A stretch of DNA of 64,000 nucleotides from assembly GCA_965222695.1 (NCBI GenBank), contig OZ244967.1:4836001-4900000 (forward strand), read 5' to 3'. This document shows positions 17,442 through 24,896 of the stretch, in pieces (the stretch's first letter is position 1; every line of letters begins with the position of its first letter). Position numbers and translations under genes: made by a program. The notes under the pieces were generated by a model, which was given only the letters and a program-made list of their open reading frames with translations, was not told the DNA's origin and did not search any database. This DNA comes from UBA7957 sp965222695. Its GTDB lineage: Bacteria > Pseudomonadota > Gammaproteobacteria > Granulosicoccales > Granulosicoccaceae.

Positions 17442-17463
17442 ACTTTCATACCATAGTGTTTAC
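17442..17463 (+). repeat. 22-bp direct repeat, copy 2
   Basis: Differs from 16925-16946 at one position. It lies 43 bp after the stop codon of the coiled-coil gene and within an AGTAAAC/GTTTACT dyad. Confidence 0.7.
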
Positions 17464-17538
17464 TCAGTGCTTGAGGAATTCATTGTTGGCGGGTTGACGA
17501 CGGTGAACATTTCACTTTTGACTATAGCGCCTCTGTTA

Positions 17539-18675
17539 TCACTGCAACGATTTAATAACCAAGGATGCCAACTCGGATTGTGAGTTAGTCCCTGTCTTTT
17601 GAAAAGCTCGTTTCAGTAAATTTCTTGATGTATGGGTCGAATGATTGAGTTCCATTGCACACTGACTTACTGTTTTTCCATCAGCTATTTTTAACGCTAT
17701 TAAGGCTTCGGTTGGAGACAATCCATAGATGCTCTGCAATACAGCCGAGGAACCGACTAAGCCTTGTTTGGGATCTCGAATAAGGACCATCACGCTGGGC
17801 TCTTCTCCACCGAAGGTTGCTTGTCTCCCAGTGAGTGGAACAATGGTTACAATCAAAGGATTCTTATTATATGATCTTGAGATGCGTATTGTATCTCCGC
17901 TGATCCTATCTATAAATTTAGCGGCTCTTGTTGCATCTCTAATGGCATTTTGGAGTTTAGAGTTCTCTAGGCGATTGGTTGCAGCGAACCCTGAAGAGCG
18001 GAGTACTAATCCATCCGCCTCGTTACAAAGTCGTTCTGCAAGATCGTTGACAAGCACCACCTTGTCATTATGATCTAAAATCACAACCCCTAGATGAAGT
18101 TGGTTCAGCGCATCAAAACTCGCGGATTGACACAGTTCAAGGGATTCAATCCTCTTTGAAATAGACAACGCACGTCGCAGATGATCAACGAGAAATTTAA
18201 GGAGAATCTTATCCTGATCTGAGAACTGCTTCGACTTTTCATCCCTTACCAGTGCTATCATCGTGCCCTGTAGAGGCGAGTACTCTAAACATAGTGCCGT
18301 GACACTAAGCCATCCATAAGGTCGGTAGAATTCATTGTAGAACTCGGTGCGCAGAAATTCACGCTGTGGCAAGACTTCTGGACCTACAAGAACAGCGCTT
18401 GACTGGAGCTTATTGGCTGTCCGTTCTGGGAAAGGATTTAACTTAAAGAAGTGCTCTTTATAATCCCTCGACGCTGATTCAGGACCACCCACAAAGGTGT
18501 GGGATTGTATTGAACCATTGATCCAGTCATAAACCCCCAATTCAGCAACAGTACAATGAGTCGCTTCGCTAACGTAGCGAAGCGCCGAGTTAAAACCCCT
18601 GTCAGAAGCTACCGAATCGTATATGTCACAGATCAACAAGGACAACTCACGTTCATTTTGATTTATCGTGCTCAT
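17539..18675 (-). CDS. LuxR-type transcriptional regulator with PAS/GAF-like sensor region
   Basis: 378 residues from the ATG at 18675; an upstream ATG at 18702 would add nine. The last 65 residues form a LuxR (GerE) helix-turn-helix: YGLSPTEALIALKIADGKTVSQCAMELNHS..TSRNLLKRAFQKTGT. The N-terminal two-thirds resemble single-component regulators with a PAS-like segment (LGVVILDHNDKVVLVNDLAERL). No phosphoacceptor receiver motif is present, so an unknown ligand is likely. It is transcribed away from the tandem repeat and the IS element, and has no operon partner. Target genes are unknown; the nearby secreted-protein genes are candidates only by proximity. Confidence 0.85.
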   Translation of the reverse strand: MSTINQNERELSLLICDIYDSVASDRGFNSALRYVSEATHCTVAELGVYDWINGSIQSHTFVGGPESASRDYKEHFFKLNPFPERTANKLQSSAVLVGPEVLPQREFLRTEFYNEFYRPYGWLSVTALCLEYSPLQGTMIALVRDEKSKQFSDQDKILLKFLVDHLRRALSISKRIESLELCQSASFDALNQLHLGVVILDHNDKVVLVNDLAERLCNEADGLVLRSSGFAATNRLENSKLQNAIRDATRAAKFIDRISGDTIRISRSYNKNPLIVTIVPLTGRQATFGGEEPSVMVLIRDPKQGLVGSSAVLQSIYGLSPTEALIALKIADGKTVSQCAMELNHSTHTSRNLLKRAFQKTGTNSQSELASLVIKSLQ

Positions 18676-18702
18676 TTTAGCCTTGTAGTCCAAATGGGTC
18701 AC

Positions 18703-19026
18703 GACATATTAAACCACAAATCTTATAATCTGACCAATAGTGATAAATTTAATGTGCAAAAACGATTTGTCGAATACATGTTTTCTATTGCCACTAATAG
18801 CCTGACCACATTAACCGCTTGTAGTATTGGGTTTGATGATAACGGCAAAATATTTGACGACAGTAGAACGACAGTAGAACGACAGTAGAACGACAGTAGA
18901 ACGACAGTAGAACGACAGTAGAACGACAGTAGAACGACAGTAGAACGACAGTAGAACGACAGTAGAACGACAGAAAACAAAACCTAACATATGTAAATAG
19001 CTATGTAGCGATAGGATATTAGAATT
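18703..19026. other. Intergenic region with promoter of the LuxR gene and a tandem repeat
   Basis: About 320 bp between the LuxR-type gene and the IS element. The left 150 bp should hold the regulator's promoter. The right part is occupied by the 11-bp tandem repeat. Open frames across it are made by the repeat and are not believable genes. Confidence 0.6.
18859..18973 (+). repeat. 11-bp tandem repeat, about 10.5 copies
   Basis: The unit GACAGTAGAAC repeats without any visible mismatch for 115 bp. The period is 11 bp, close to one helical turn, so identical faces of the unit align along the DNA. Perfect identity suggests recent expansion by slippage. There are no spacers of unique sequence, so it is not a CRISPR array. 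Confidence 0.95.
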
Positions 19027-20055
19027 ACCTGATTACGCATATAAATCAGCTTAAAGTTATTAGTATAATATACCTTTAAATTCAATGAATTAGGGGTTAG
19101 TAAAATGGCTCGCAATAAAATTCAGTTTCAAAAAGGACTCAGTGAGTTAGAATTTTATGCCCAGTATGGCACCGAACAGCAATGCCTTGAAGCGCTTCAG
19201 CAGATGCGCTGGCCAAATGGCTTTATTTGTCCTACCCGTGGCCATGATAAAGGTCATCAATTAAAGACACGCCCCCAAATTCAGTGTGCACAGTGTAAAA
19301 CACAAACATCCGTTATGGCAGGCACGATTTTTCATCGCACGAAATTGCCACTGACCACCTGGTTTCGAGCCATGTACCACCTGACCCAATCAAAGAACGG
19401 TATATCGGCCATGGAATTGATGCGCCGTCTCGGTGTGGCTTACAACACCGCTTGGATGCTTAAACATAAGCTGATGCAAGTGATGAAAGAGCGAGAGGCA
19501 GGAAAAACCTTGAGTAAAAGAGTTGAGCTGGATGATGCTTACATCGGCGGTGAACGGCTGGGAAAACCCGGACGCGGCACTGAGGGGAAAACACCTTTTA
19601 TCGCCGCGGTACAAACTGACCGAGACGGAAAGCCGCAGAAAATGGCCCTTCACGTGATCAGTGGTTTCACCTCTGATCAAGTTCAAGGCTTTGCCAAACA
19701 AAAGCTCGATCCTGCAACGGATGTCTACAGTGACGGTTTGCCTTGTTTTGCAGCCGTGATTGACCAGGGTTGTAGCCATACAGTGACTGTGACCGGAGGT
19801 GGTCGGCTATCGGTACAGACATCGACTTTCAAATGGGTTAATACTGCACTGGGCAATATAAAATCTGCACTGACCGGCACCTATCGCCATGTTGGCAAAA
19901 AACATGTTCCTCGTTATCTTGCTGAGTTTCAATATCGCTTTAATCGTCGGTATGACTTGAGCACAATGATTTCACGACTGAGCTATGTTTCGCTACGGAC
20001 ACCGCCCATGCCCTATAAGCTGCTCAAATTGGCTGAGTTAACCGGGTAATCAGGT
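19027..20055 (+). mobile_element. IS1595-family insertion sequence
   Basis: The ends are inverted copies of ACCTGATTAC (19027-19036 and 20046-20055). The hexamer AGAATT directly flanks both ends (19021-19026 and 20056-20061) and may be a target duplication. The family usually makes 8-bp duplications, so the exact ends are tentative. One intact transposase gene fills the element. Confidence 0.8.
19105..20049 (+). CDS. IS1595-family transposase
   Basis: 314 residues, apparently intact. An N-terminal zinc-ribbon region (CP..GHDKGHQ...QCAQCKTQTSVMAGTIFHRT) is followed by a DDE-type catalytic domain: ELDDAYIGGERLGKPGRG, DVYSDGLPCFAAV, and the C-terminal TFKWVNTALGNIKSALTGTY with YLAEFQYRFNRR. These are hallmarks of the IS1595 family (ISSod11-like). 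In the first zinc ribbon the usual second cysteine is replaced (CPTRG), which may be natural variation. The gene has an ATG start and lies wholly within the inverted repeats. Confidence 0.93.
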   Translation: MARNKIQFQKGLSELEFYAQYGTEQQCLEALQQMRWPNGFICPTRGHDKGHQLKTRPQIQCAQCKTQTSVMAGTIFHRTKLPLTTWFRAMYHLTQSKNGISAMELMRRLGVAYNTAWMLKHKLMQVMKEREAGKTLSKRVELDDAYIGGERLGKPGRGTEGKTPFIAAVQTDRDGKPQKMALHVISGFTSDQVQGFAKQKLDPATDVYSDGLPCFAAVIDQGCSHTVTVTGGGRLSVQTSTFKWVNTALGNIKSALTGTYRHVGKKHVPRYLAEFQYRFNRRYDLSTMISRLSYVSLRTPPMPYKLLKLAELTG

Positions 20056-20079
20056 AGAATTATGTATTACGCTATATTC

Positions 20080-20439
20080 GTGAGAAAAATTAATGAAAGC
20101 TGTTTAATATTTCTACTTTATCTTGTAGTAGCATTTTTAATCACTAGTTGTACCCCCGAACAAATAGAAGAAATTAGCGAAATTGCAAAAAGAGACGCAT
20201 ATAATGAATGTTGGGATGACTTTTTAGAGTATGATCAGTACATGGTTCAAAATTTCGAAATTCTTTCTCATAGTTCTAATCCAGAAGATTGTGGACCATA
20301 CACCAATCACAACGTGTCGTGTGTAAGTGGTACACTTTACGATGCAGCGTTGCCAGGTTCTGATTCACCAACTCACGTTTTTATTGCTTGGAATCCATCT
20401 CAGTTGATATGTCGGTGGAATGCAGAGCCTCTTAATTAG
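20080..20439 (+). CDS. Putative lipoprotein, unknown function
   Basis: About 119 residues from the GTG at 20080; an ATG at 20062 would add six residues but lies against the IS end, so the insertion may have changed the original 5' region. The N-terminus has a hydrophobic stretch and a lipobox FLITSC. The mature part has five or six cysteines (ECWDD, EDCGPY, VSCVSG, LICRWN), suggesting disulfides. No family was recognised. It opens a series of three co-oriented small secreted proteins. Confidence 0.55.
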   Translation: MRKINESCLIFLLYLVVAFLITSCTPEQIEEISEIAKRDAYNECWDDFLEYDQYMVQNFEILSHSSNPEDCGPYTNHNVSCVSGTLYDAALPGSDSPTHVFIAWNPSQLICRWNAEPLN

Positions 20440-20524
20440 GCGGTTTCAAATGATCGTACTTTTTAAACATCACGTTGGAACAAAATCATAAAAAGATAAA
20501 TAGGGTTACTTTTAGGAGGATCTA

Positions 20525-20878
20525 ATGTTAATAAGAATTCACTTAACGATCTTACTTGTTTTTGTAATTTCTGTTCAGGCCCAGGCTCAAGATGATTATT
20601 CCTATAAATTAAAAATTACTAGCCCCGGTACGGCAACTCTATTCTTTTTTAACAACTCTTCTAGAGATATGAAGTGCTCTGGAAGTTGGTACTATGACGC
20701 CACTCAAAACTGGAGTGGTAAAAATTGGTCAGGTTCATCATGTAAATTCGATGGTCACCACTACTGTAATCAATTCTATCCACAGGCAAACAGTAGAACC
20801 GATGTACTACTTGTAGTAGGCAATGGATATAGTATTAATGGAATCGATGTTCTCAATTTAAATTGTGTATTTCGGTAA
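20525..20878 (+). CDS. Small secreted protein, unknown function
   Basis: 117 residues with a signal peptide (MLIRIHLTILLVFVISVQAQAQ, cut into two parts by the likely site after QAQA). A good GGAGGA lies eight bases upstream of the ATG. The mature part is about 95 residues, rich in Ser, Asn, Trp and aromatic residues, with four cysteines and the pattern KCSGSWYYD..QNWSGKNWSGSSC. It looks like a small beta-rich disulfide protein. No known family is claimed. Confidence 0.6.
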   Translation: MLIRIHLTILLVFVISVQAQAQDDYSYKLKITSPGTATLFFFNNSSRDMKCSGSWYYDATQNWSGKNWSGSSCKFDGHHYCNQFYPQANSRTDVLLVVGNGYSINGIDVLNLNCVFR

Positions 20879-20946
20879 CAATTACTTACTGTTTCAGCTC
20901 AAAGTTAATAGTTGACTCGTAAAGTGTTTCTCAATGGAGAGGGATA

Positions 20947-21384
20947 GTGAAAAAACTACTTTTAATTCTAATTCTCCTTGTAACCCAAAGCCTAATATCT
21001 TGCTCAATGAAAGACCTTCAGTCATTCAATGATGCAATGTGGGGTACAATGGCTTCGCCTCCCCCTCGATCCACAAGTACATATCCCCATGAAAGCAATT
21101 ATAGACCCTATACACCTACACCAGCTATCTCGAATACACCGAATCAAAACATCTCAACCAACGTTGAGAATAGATCCATCGAATGGTTAAGAGAGCAACG
21201 CATCAGAAGAGAAGCTGATAGGGAAGATTTTTATAATCGCTTAGGGAATACTTATAACAACACTGGCGATGATCTAGATTGCCCATGCACTTTTTTATTT
21301 TGTGGCAAAACCCCCATGTGCGGATATGCTGTCAGCTCAAATGGCGCTTGTCTTACAGAAGTCGCTTGTCCATACGCTTATTAA
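20947..21384 (+). CDS. Putative lipoprotein with Cys-rich C-terminus
   Basis: 145 residues starting with GTG after GGAGAGGG. The leader MKKLLLILILLVTQSLISC carries a lipobox. A Pro/Thr/Ser-rich linker (about 38-75) leads to a basic segment (SIEWLREQRIRREADRE) and a compact C-terminus with six cysteines (CPCTFLFCGKTPMCGY.. ACLTEVACPY). The architecture is a tethered cysteine-knot-like domain. No family was recognised. Confidence 0.6.
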   Translation: MKKLLLILILLVTQSLISCSMKDLQSFNDAMWGTMASPPPRSTSTYPHESNYRPYTPTPAISNTPNQNISTNVENRSIEWLREQRIRREADREDFYNRLGNTYNNTGDDLDCPCTFLFCGKTPMCGYAVSSNGACLTEVACPYAY

Positions 21385-21390
21385 GCTTGA

Positions 21391-21513
21391 GGCCTACTAC
21401 TAAACGATATTGATTATCGTGCTGTTCGTGTCATTTTTCACCCTAATGGCGGAATGTGTCAACCTATTTTGGACACTCAATTTAAAGTTAATGTGGATTT
21501 CTCGATAACGTAA
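21391..21513 (+). pseudogene. Possible 3' remnant of an unknown gene
   Basis: A 40-codon open stretch without a start codon reads like a protein C-terminus (DYRAVRVIFHPNGG, LDTQFKVNVDFSIT then TAA). It directly follows the last small lipoprotein gene. Composition is protein-like but too short to identify. Confidence 0.2.
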
Positions 21514-21610
21514 GATATCTTTGGATAAAGTGGAGAAGACTATTAACTGAACTCTGTTAGACGGTGTCCGTTCGTATTTGGACTATGTCGGTCCTAACGA
21601 CTGCGACTAA

Positions 21611-22162
21611 CTACTGTAAGCTGAGGGTAAAACTACTACCGCCACCCTGCCTAAATAAAACATTGAACGGAATTTTGATGTGGCCTTTTTTGCAATTATA
21701 GTACTGTTTAAATGTATCTCGATATTCGTCAAATGGTGCTTCACCCAAACATAAATATTCAGGCTCAATTTGCGTTGAGCTGTTTTGCGAAATCGACACT
21801 TCATTAATGGATGGGCCGCCGGTGTAATAGGGAACCAGGTCGCCATTCTTGTTGAACGACATAACTGACATCACGCCACTCAAGCCGTTGTGACCAACAA
21901 TACTACAATCACCCGGCTTATAGACAAACCAACCTTTCGCAGGCCAAGAGGGGGGCTCGCCAGCCCGCCAATAATGCTTGTAAATCAGCGCGATTTGCAG
22001 TGTTTTACCGCTGCGATTACACAGCCTGAACAAAGTGTCTTGGGGTCCATAAATCAGTCGTGAGCCAGGCTGTAAAAAGTCAGCATAACTTTGAGTTACC
22101 AATACTGTTGTGAGTAGCGTGATGGTGCATACGAAACGAATCGCTACGTTAAAATTATTCAT
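21611..22162 (-). CDS. Secreted protein, DUF1036-like
   Basis: 183 residues with an N-terminal signal peptide (cleavage likely after QSYA). The segment FRLCNRSGKTLQIALIY with downstream GWFVYKPGDC resembles DUF1036 proteins, where a CN.....V.VAIGY strand and a GW....PG.C strand are joined by a disulfide. Function of that family is unknown. It is 47 bp downstream of the large lipoprotein gene on the same strand, so the two may be co-transcribed. The family link is tentative. Confidence 0.6.
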   Translation of the reverse strand: MNNFNVAIRFVCTITLLTTVLVTQSYADFLQPGSRLIYGPQDTLFRLCNRSGKTLQIALIYKHYWRAGEPPSWPAKGWFVYKPGDCSIVGHNGLSGVMSVMSFNKNGDLVPYYTGGPSINEVSISQNSSTQIEPEYLCLGEAPFDEYRDTFKQYYNCKKGHIKIPFNVLFRQGGGSSFTLSLQ

Positions 22163-22209
22163 GAAGATCTACCTCTACAGCATCTTTCAGTTAACTGTCA
22201 ATGTTTAGT

Positions 22210-23580
22210 TTATCTGCCAATCGACAAATTTATAGCAGTATGATGATCGCCTGCATCGACACTAAATGTGCCTTCTACCCGAGCATTAACACTTCTGATT
22301 GGAACGCAATAGATGTTCCCTACTATGCGATTGTCTTTGGGGTTGCCAAAAACACTATTAACGTCGCAGGTGAAGCTCATCCTAAATCGACACCTCTTAG
22401 TTGTAGAATTAGGTTCATTACATCGAAGACTGTCAATCCGACCAACGCCAACGGTTATTGTTGTGCCTAATGTCGTCACCGCGCAACGACTGCCTTTTCG
22501 AACAAACGAACTTGCGGTAATTGCAGTGACAACTTCAGGACCACCTCCATTTAGGAATAGCCCGATACGTGAACAATCTGCTAAGACATAGTCGTGGACA
22601 GCCTCATCAAATGATCTGCCTTGCGTGGACGTATTAAGTGCCAATAGTTCCAGCTCGGCTTGTCGACACAATTCTGGAGAATCGGGGATAGTTGCCTTGT
22701 GGCGAGTCTCGTGATTGCAAGAGGCGGCTTTTAAGAATGCTAATTCTATTTCAAAATTTGAAGCGCCTGTCGTGTACCACCAAGGTATTCCTTTGTTTTC
22801 TCGGTGATATTCAGCGATCTTTAACAAGGATAACTGCGAATAGGTTTGTCCGACGGCTTCACGATACATAATATATGCGGCGTACAAATTCTGTTCTTGA
22901 GCTTCACCTTGTTCAAACTCCTCCGCTAATCCAATTAACGCCTGATGGAGATTAGATTGAAATTCCTCATCCTTCTTCAATGCACCTGAATGATAACGTT
23001 TATCATAAAATACCGCCGCTAATAAATAATGTGCTGCTTTATCCAGATCTTTAGCTTCACCGGTTAAATGACGATATCCTTCACTTACTATTTCTGAGAT
23101 ATTAGTCTTGGGTGGAAAATGAAAATGTCCAATCAGAAATCCTCTGCCATACGATACCTTAGACAGTGGGCCTCGATAGCCATTCATTGAGCCCGGGTAA
23201 TCTGCTTCAATTTCTTTCCTGGTCCATTGGCTTTCTTCCTTTTTAGCCCTCTTTCTAGCCTCTTGAAAGGCTCTAGATAGTAGCTGAGGGGTTGTTTCCG
23301 GTTTCTTTGGCGACTTTGCTGCCGTTGTTGCATTTCTTCTCACTCGATTTTCTCTGGATTTAGATAATTCCCTTGAACTACCTTTAAAAGCTGAAAAATT
23401 TTGCTTATTCGCGTTAGGCTGATTAGATGTCGGTGTGGATGCTTGCTGAGCATCACGTTGGATTTTAGCGCCACGCTCATAATTCGCACTTTGGCTAGTA
23501 CTGGCTTTAGTTCCTCCCGTAGTGGTGCATCCAATCAAAAGAATAGATACTAATGAGACTATAAATTTAGCCATTGGCAT
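22210..23580 (-). CDS. Large putative lipoprotein with helical-repeat-like region
   Basis: 456 residues; the second Met (MAKFIVSL) may be the true start. A lipobox LLIGC lies at about residues 14-18. A long low-complexity region rich in Ser, Thr, Lys and Gln (to about 115) precedes a helical part with TPR/Sel1-like spacing (SEIVSEGYRHLTGEAKDLDKAAHYLLAAVFYDKRY, then QALIGLAEEFEQG). The C-terminal 120 residues are beta-rich with paired cysteines. It may be a surface or periplasmic scaffold. The repeat call is inferred from heptad and alanine spacing only. Confidence 0.55.
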   Translation of the reverse strand: MPMAKFIVSLVSILLIGCTTTGGTKASTSQSANYERGAKIQRDAQQASTPTSNQPNANKQNFSAFKGSSRELSKSRENRVRRNATTAAKSPKKPETTPQLLSRAFQEARKRAKKEESQWTRKEIEADYPGSMNGYRGPLSKVSYGRGFLIGHFHFPPKTNISEIVSEGYRHLTGEAKDLDKAAHYLLAAVFYDKRYHSGALKKDEEFQSNLHQALIGLAEEFEQGEAQEQNLYAAYIMYREAVGQTYSQLSLLKIAEYHRENKGIPWWYTTGASNFEIELAFLKAASCNHETRHKATIPDSPELCRQAELELLALNTSTQGRSFDEAVHDYVLADCSRIGLFLNGGGPEVVTAITASSFVRKGSRCAVTTLGTTITVGVGRIDSLRCNEPNSTTKRCRFRMSFTCDVNSVFGNPKDNRIVGNIYCVPIRSVNARVEGTFSVDAGDHHTAINLSIGR

Positions 23581-23666
23581 TAAATTGATCTCAAGAGGCT
23601 GTCGTCACAAGAATTAAATTATGGACTATATTAAGAGTCATCGACCACTTAAACTGATGGCTCATT

Positions 23667-24415
23667 ATGACGGCTGCTTACCACCGACACAATATCTCTG
23701 ATCACGTTTGGGCACTTGTTGAACTGCACTTGCCTGGGCGAGCCGGAAGCTGGGGTGGGGTCGCTGACGATAATCGACGCTTTCTCAATGCCGTGTTTTA
23801 GGTTTTACATACGGGGTCCCCGTGGCGAGACTTACCACCGGCTTATGGTGATTGGAAAAACACACATCGACGATTTAGTTGTTGGCGAGATAATGGTACC
23901 TGGAAGAGGCTTCTGGAAAAGCTCATCGATCAGCCTGACTATGAATGGTTAATGATTGATGCAAGTCATGTCAAGGTTCATTCACACGCCACGGGTGCGT
24001 GAGGCTGTAACGAACAGATGGATCAGACAAAAGGGGGCTCAACACAAAAATCCACTTGGCCGTTGATGTGCACGGTAGATCCGTTCGAATACGCCTCACA
24101 TCCGGTTCGGCAGCCGATTGTAGAGAGGCCCGCCCACTCATAGCGGATATAGATGCGCAAGCGCTGTTTGCTGACCGTGCTTATGACTCCGACGCCCTTA
24201 TGAACTATTGTGAACAACATCAGATGTAGCCGGTTATTCCACCCAAGCGTAACCGAAAACAACCCCGAGGCTTTGATCGAGCACTCTACAAATATCGCCA
24301 CTTAGTTGAAAATGAAGCGTTGGCGCGGAGTAGCCACTCGGTATGCCAGTGGGCTGATTCCTTTGTCGTCGCCGTTCAGATTCGTTGCCTTACACTCTGG
24401 TGTGAAATCCTATGA
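23667..24415 (+). pseudogene. IS5-family (IS427-like) transposase pseudogene
   Basis: Translating across frames recovers a nearly full transposase: MTAYHRHNISDHVWALVELH, TGSPWRDLPPAYGDWKN, the first catalytic Asp in MIDASHVKVH, the second in LFADRAYDSDAL and the Glu in YKYRHLVENE. In-frame stops interrupt it after the NAVF segment, after HATGA and after EQHQM. Frameshifts occur near 24040 and in the region after the Glu. The element is therefore dead. Terminal inverted repeats were not identified with confidence. It abuts a remnant of an antitoxin gene, which it may have interrupted. Confidence 0.85.
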
Positions 24416-24423
24416 CGACAGCC

Positions 24424-24564
24424 TCTAATACGACCATTGCAATTACCCATTTCTTTACCCAACTGGTACAATGACAAAGTTTTCGTTTGGAGCTGAAAAT
24501 ACCGCACGCTGAAACCCGTGCTTTGAGGAAACCAAGGAAAATACTACGTCTTTCATCAGCGTAG
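24424..24564 (+). pseudogene. RelB/DinJ-type antitoxin remnant
   Basis: The frame reads NTTIAITHFFTQLVQ, stop, QSFRLELKIPHAETRAL before a TAG at 24562. This matches the C-terminal half of DinJ-type antitoxins (IRLFLTQVV....PFELKIPNAETRAA). The N-terminal ribbon-helix-helix part is missing, replaced by the end of the IS5 pseudogene, and one in-frame TGA is present. It stands directly before a toxin remnant. Confidence 0.65.
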
Positions 24565-24606
24565 ATGAGGCCCTTGAATATACTTGGGATAGTGAGTAAC
24601 GTTTTC

Positions 24607-24879
24607 ATGTATGCGAACATCCAACTCACTACGCGTTTTACGCGGGATATAAAACGACAAAAGAAGCGCGAGAAATCCAGGGAAAAACTGCAAACCATCA
24701 TGGAGCAAATATGTCATGATGGTGACCCGTCGGCAACACGCCTCCCCCATAATTTCAGTCGGTAGCTGGGCGCAGTACCGAGAGTGTCATATAGAACCTG
24801 ACTGGCTTTTGATTTACGTTGTTGAGGACGACTGTGTGACCTTTTTACCGCACCTGTACTCACTCGGACTTGTTTAAAT
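24607..24879 (+). pseudogene. YafQ/RelE-type toxin pseudogene
   Basis: The start MYANIQLTTRFTRDIKRQKK with EKLQTIMEQI fits the YafQ N-terminus. After a +1 shift near 24752 the frame continues SWAQYRECHIEPDWLLIYVV, the most conserved block of the YafQ family. After a second shift near 24852 it reads THSDLF, the family's end motif. The catalytic His, Asp and His residues are thus still encoded, but two single-base frameshifts break the gene. The intact relative is an mRNA endonuclease toxin. The last part runs up to the ntrC stop codon on the other strand. Confidence 0.75.
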
Positions 24880-24896
24880 CGGTCTTAAACAGGCTC

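Noticed and set aside
18859..18973. CRISPR-like array
   Set aside because: There are no unique spacers; the unit is only 11 bp and directly tandem. No cas genes are near.
18723..18980. Open minus-strand frame with an 11-residue repeated segment
   Set aside because: It is produced entirely by translating the 11-bp tandem repeat; it has no ribosome-binding site and an implausible composition.
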